From NCBI RefSeq assembly GCF_023159225.1, contig NC_063180.1, forward strand, positions 7,251,297 through 7,315,296: a stretch of DNA of 64,000 nucleotides, in the 5' to 3' direction. Below the pieces are notes generated by a model that was given only the letters and a program-made list of their open reading frames with translations, was not told the DNA's origin and did no database searches. A program made the translations under genes and the position numbers. Positions 63,029 to 64,000 of this stretch are shown piece after piece. Each line of letters starts with the position of its first letter. Within the stretch, counting starts at the first letter, position 1. The DNA is from Perognathus longimembris pacificus. Its lineage: Eukaryota; Chordata; Mammalia; Rodentia; Heteromyidae.

Positions 63029-64000
63029 TGTTATGCCTAGATTTTGGTCCCCAAAGACCACCAAGGAGCCAATTCCGATGTAAATGCACGAGAGTCTTTA
63101 TTGCAAGCTCGATCCTGGACTCTCAACCAGAGCAGATCTGGACTGAGAGCCCCGACCCTCAGATAGGCAGGGTTTTTATTGTGATTACACAGGGGCAGGG
63201 TATTTCCAACTTGGCAGATACTTAGCAAGCAAGTCTTGTCCTATTTCTATTGGCTATCTACCCTTTCAGTTATCTATTTTGGCTTTGATAATGGGAACTG
63301 GCCTCGATATCAGGAACTGACAACAGGTGGTCACGTAGCACTGATGCAGGGGGTAGAGCAAGTCACAAATGAGTTAAGCAAGCCGTTTATAGAAGCAGAA
63401 TTTTGTGGTCAGATTGACCTAGTACCAACTGTATTGTAACAATTGCTACCATGTTTTCCCATTACTACTAAGCAACCTTGAGTGGGTTAAAACAATCCAG
63501 TACTCAATCATAAGTAAACCATCCCAACAGTTACCATGGCATTTCTACTACTATTATGGTCATTTCTATAGTCTATGACTATGATTTTTTTTTTTTTTTT
63601 TTTTTTTGGCCAGTCCTGGGCCTTGGACTCAGGGCCTGAGCACTGTCCCTGGCTTCTTCCCGCTCAAGGCTAGCACTCTGCCACTTGAGCCACAGCGCCG
63701 CTTCTGGCCGTTTTCTGTATATGTGGTGCTGGGGAATCGAACCTAGGGCCTCGTGTATCCGAGGCAGGCACTCTTGCCACTAGGCTATATCCCCAGCCCT
63801 ATGATTTTTTTTTTAACTGTCCGTTACCATGGTTGCTACCCAGGTACAGAGGGGAAACAAAGGCTTCCTATATTTTTAAATGTCAAACTACAAAAAACCA
63901 GTCTCATGGGTGGGGGTGCAGCCCTCTAGCATGGAGTCATCACCAGGGTTTAGACGCTGCTATAATTTTAACACTAAAACTTATATTTAGTTACTCAGGT
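63029..64000 (-). mobile_element. LTR-like element at window edge
   Basis: The plus strand opens tgttatgcctagattttggt. On the minus strand this is an LTR-type end (...CTAGGCATAACA) preceded by AATAAAGACTC (poly(A) signal at 63097-63102), with a TATA-like CTATAAACG near 63382. The other end is not identifiable and may lie outside the window. Confidence 0.5.
63595..63798 (-). mobile_element. Young IDL-Geo SINE
   Basis: A full dimer with a 16-bp duplication ctatgatttttttttt (63579-63594, 63799-63814). By eye it differs from the 54617-54820 copy at only about two positions. It is inserted in the LTR-like element. Confidence 0.92.

Overview
This is mammalian nuclear DNA, most likely from a geomyoid rodent (kangaroo rats, pocket mice, pocket gophers). 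The window is packed with dimeric SINEs that have an ID-like, tRNA-derived left arm and a distinctive right arm, matching the published IDL-Geo family of Geomyoidea. Many 7SL/B1-like left arms joined to the same right arm, rodent-type L1 3' ends and long microsatellites are also present. The species call rests on recalled repeat structure, not on a search.

Two host genes are clear. The 3' part of SCTR (secretin receptor, a class B GPCR) runs on the + strand as six coding exons between 18253 and 35620, with a polyadenylation signal at 35865. They encode the protein from the end of TM4 through TM7 and the C-tail. TMEM37 (claudin-like, calcium-channel gamma-like four-TM protein) lies tail-to-tail with it on the - strand: the main coding exon is at 37762-38334 and a 7-codon first coding exon is at 43454-43474, inside a CpG island of about 42840-43600. 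The SCTR/TMEM37 adjacency matches the human 2q14.2 neighbourhood. No further host gene was found from 43.6 to 64 kb.

The left 12.3 kb is a provirus inside a provirus, both on the - strand and presumably in an SCTR intron. The outer element (81-12314) is a class I, gammaretrovirus-like ERV with two 442-bp LTRs, a 5-bp target duplication (cccaa), a perfect 18-nt proline-tRNA-type primer binding site and a gag start that ends in an early stop. Minus the insertion it is only about 4.3 kb, so it is heavily deleted. Into it jumped a class II (betaretrovirus-like) provirus (2978-10889) with two 660-bp LTRs that look identical by eye and a 6-bp target duplication (cacagg). That provirus is defective: gag is cut after the matrix region, RT and integrase are broken, and env is frameshifted, although the envelope transmembrane half is still open. 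A solo LTR of the outer family lies at 13185-13598.

The rest is intron and intergenic DNA filled with repeats: nested SINEs at 20.2-20.6 and 34.0-34.5 kb, a CpG-rich solo LTR at 28.4-29.0 kb, a SINE holding an L1 that holds a solo LTR (56.66-58.2 kb), a 273-nt pure homopurine tract (55875-56147), and another LTR-like element at the right edge (from 63029).
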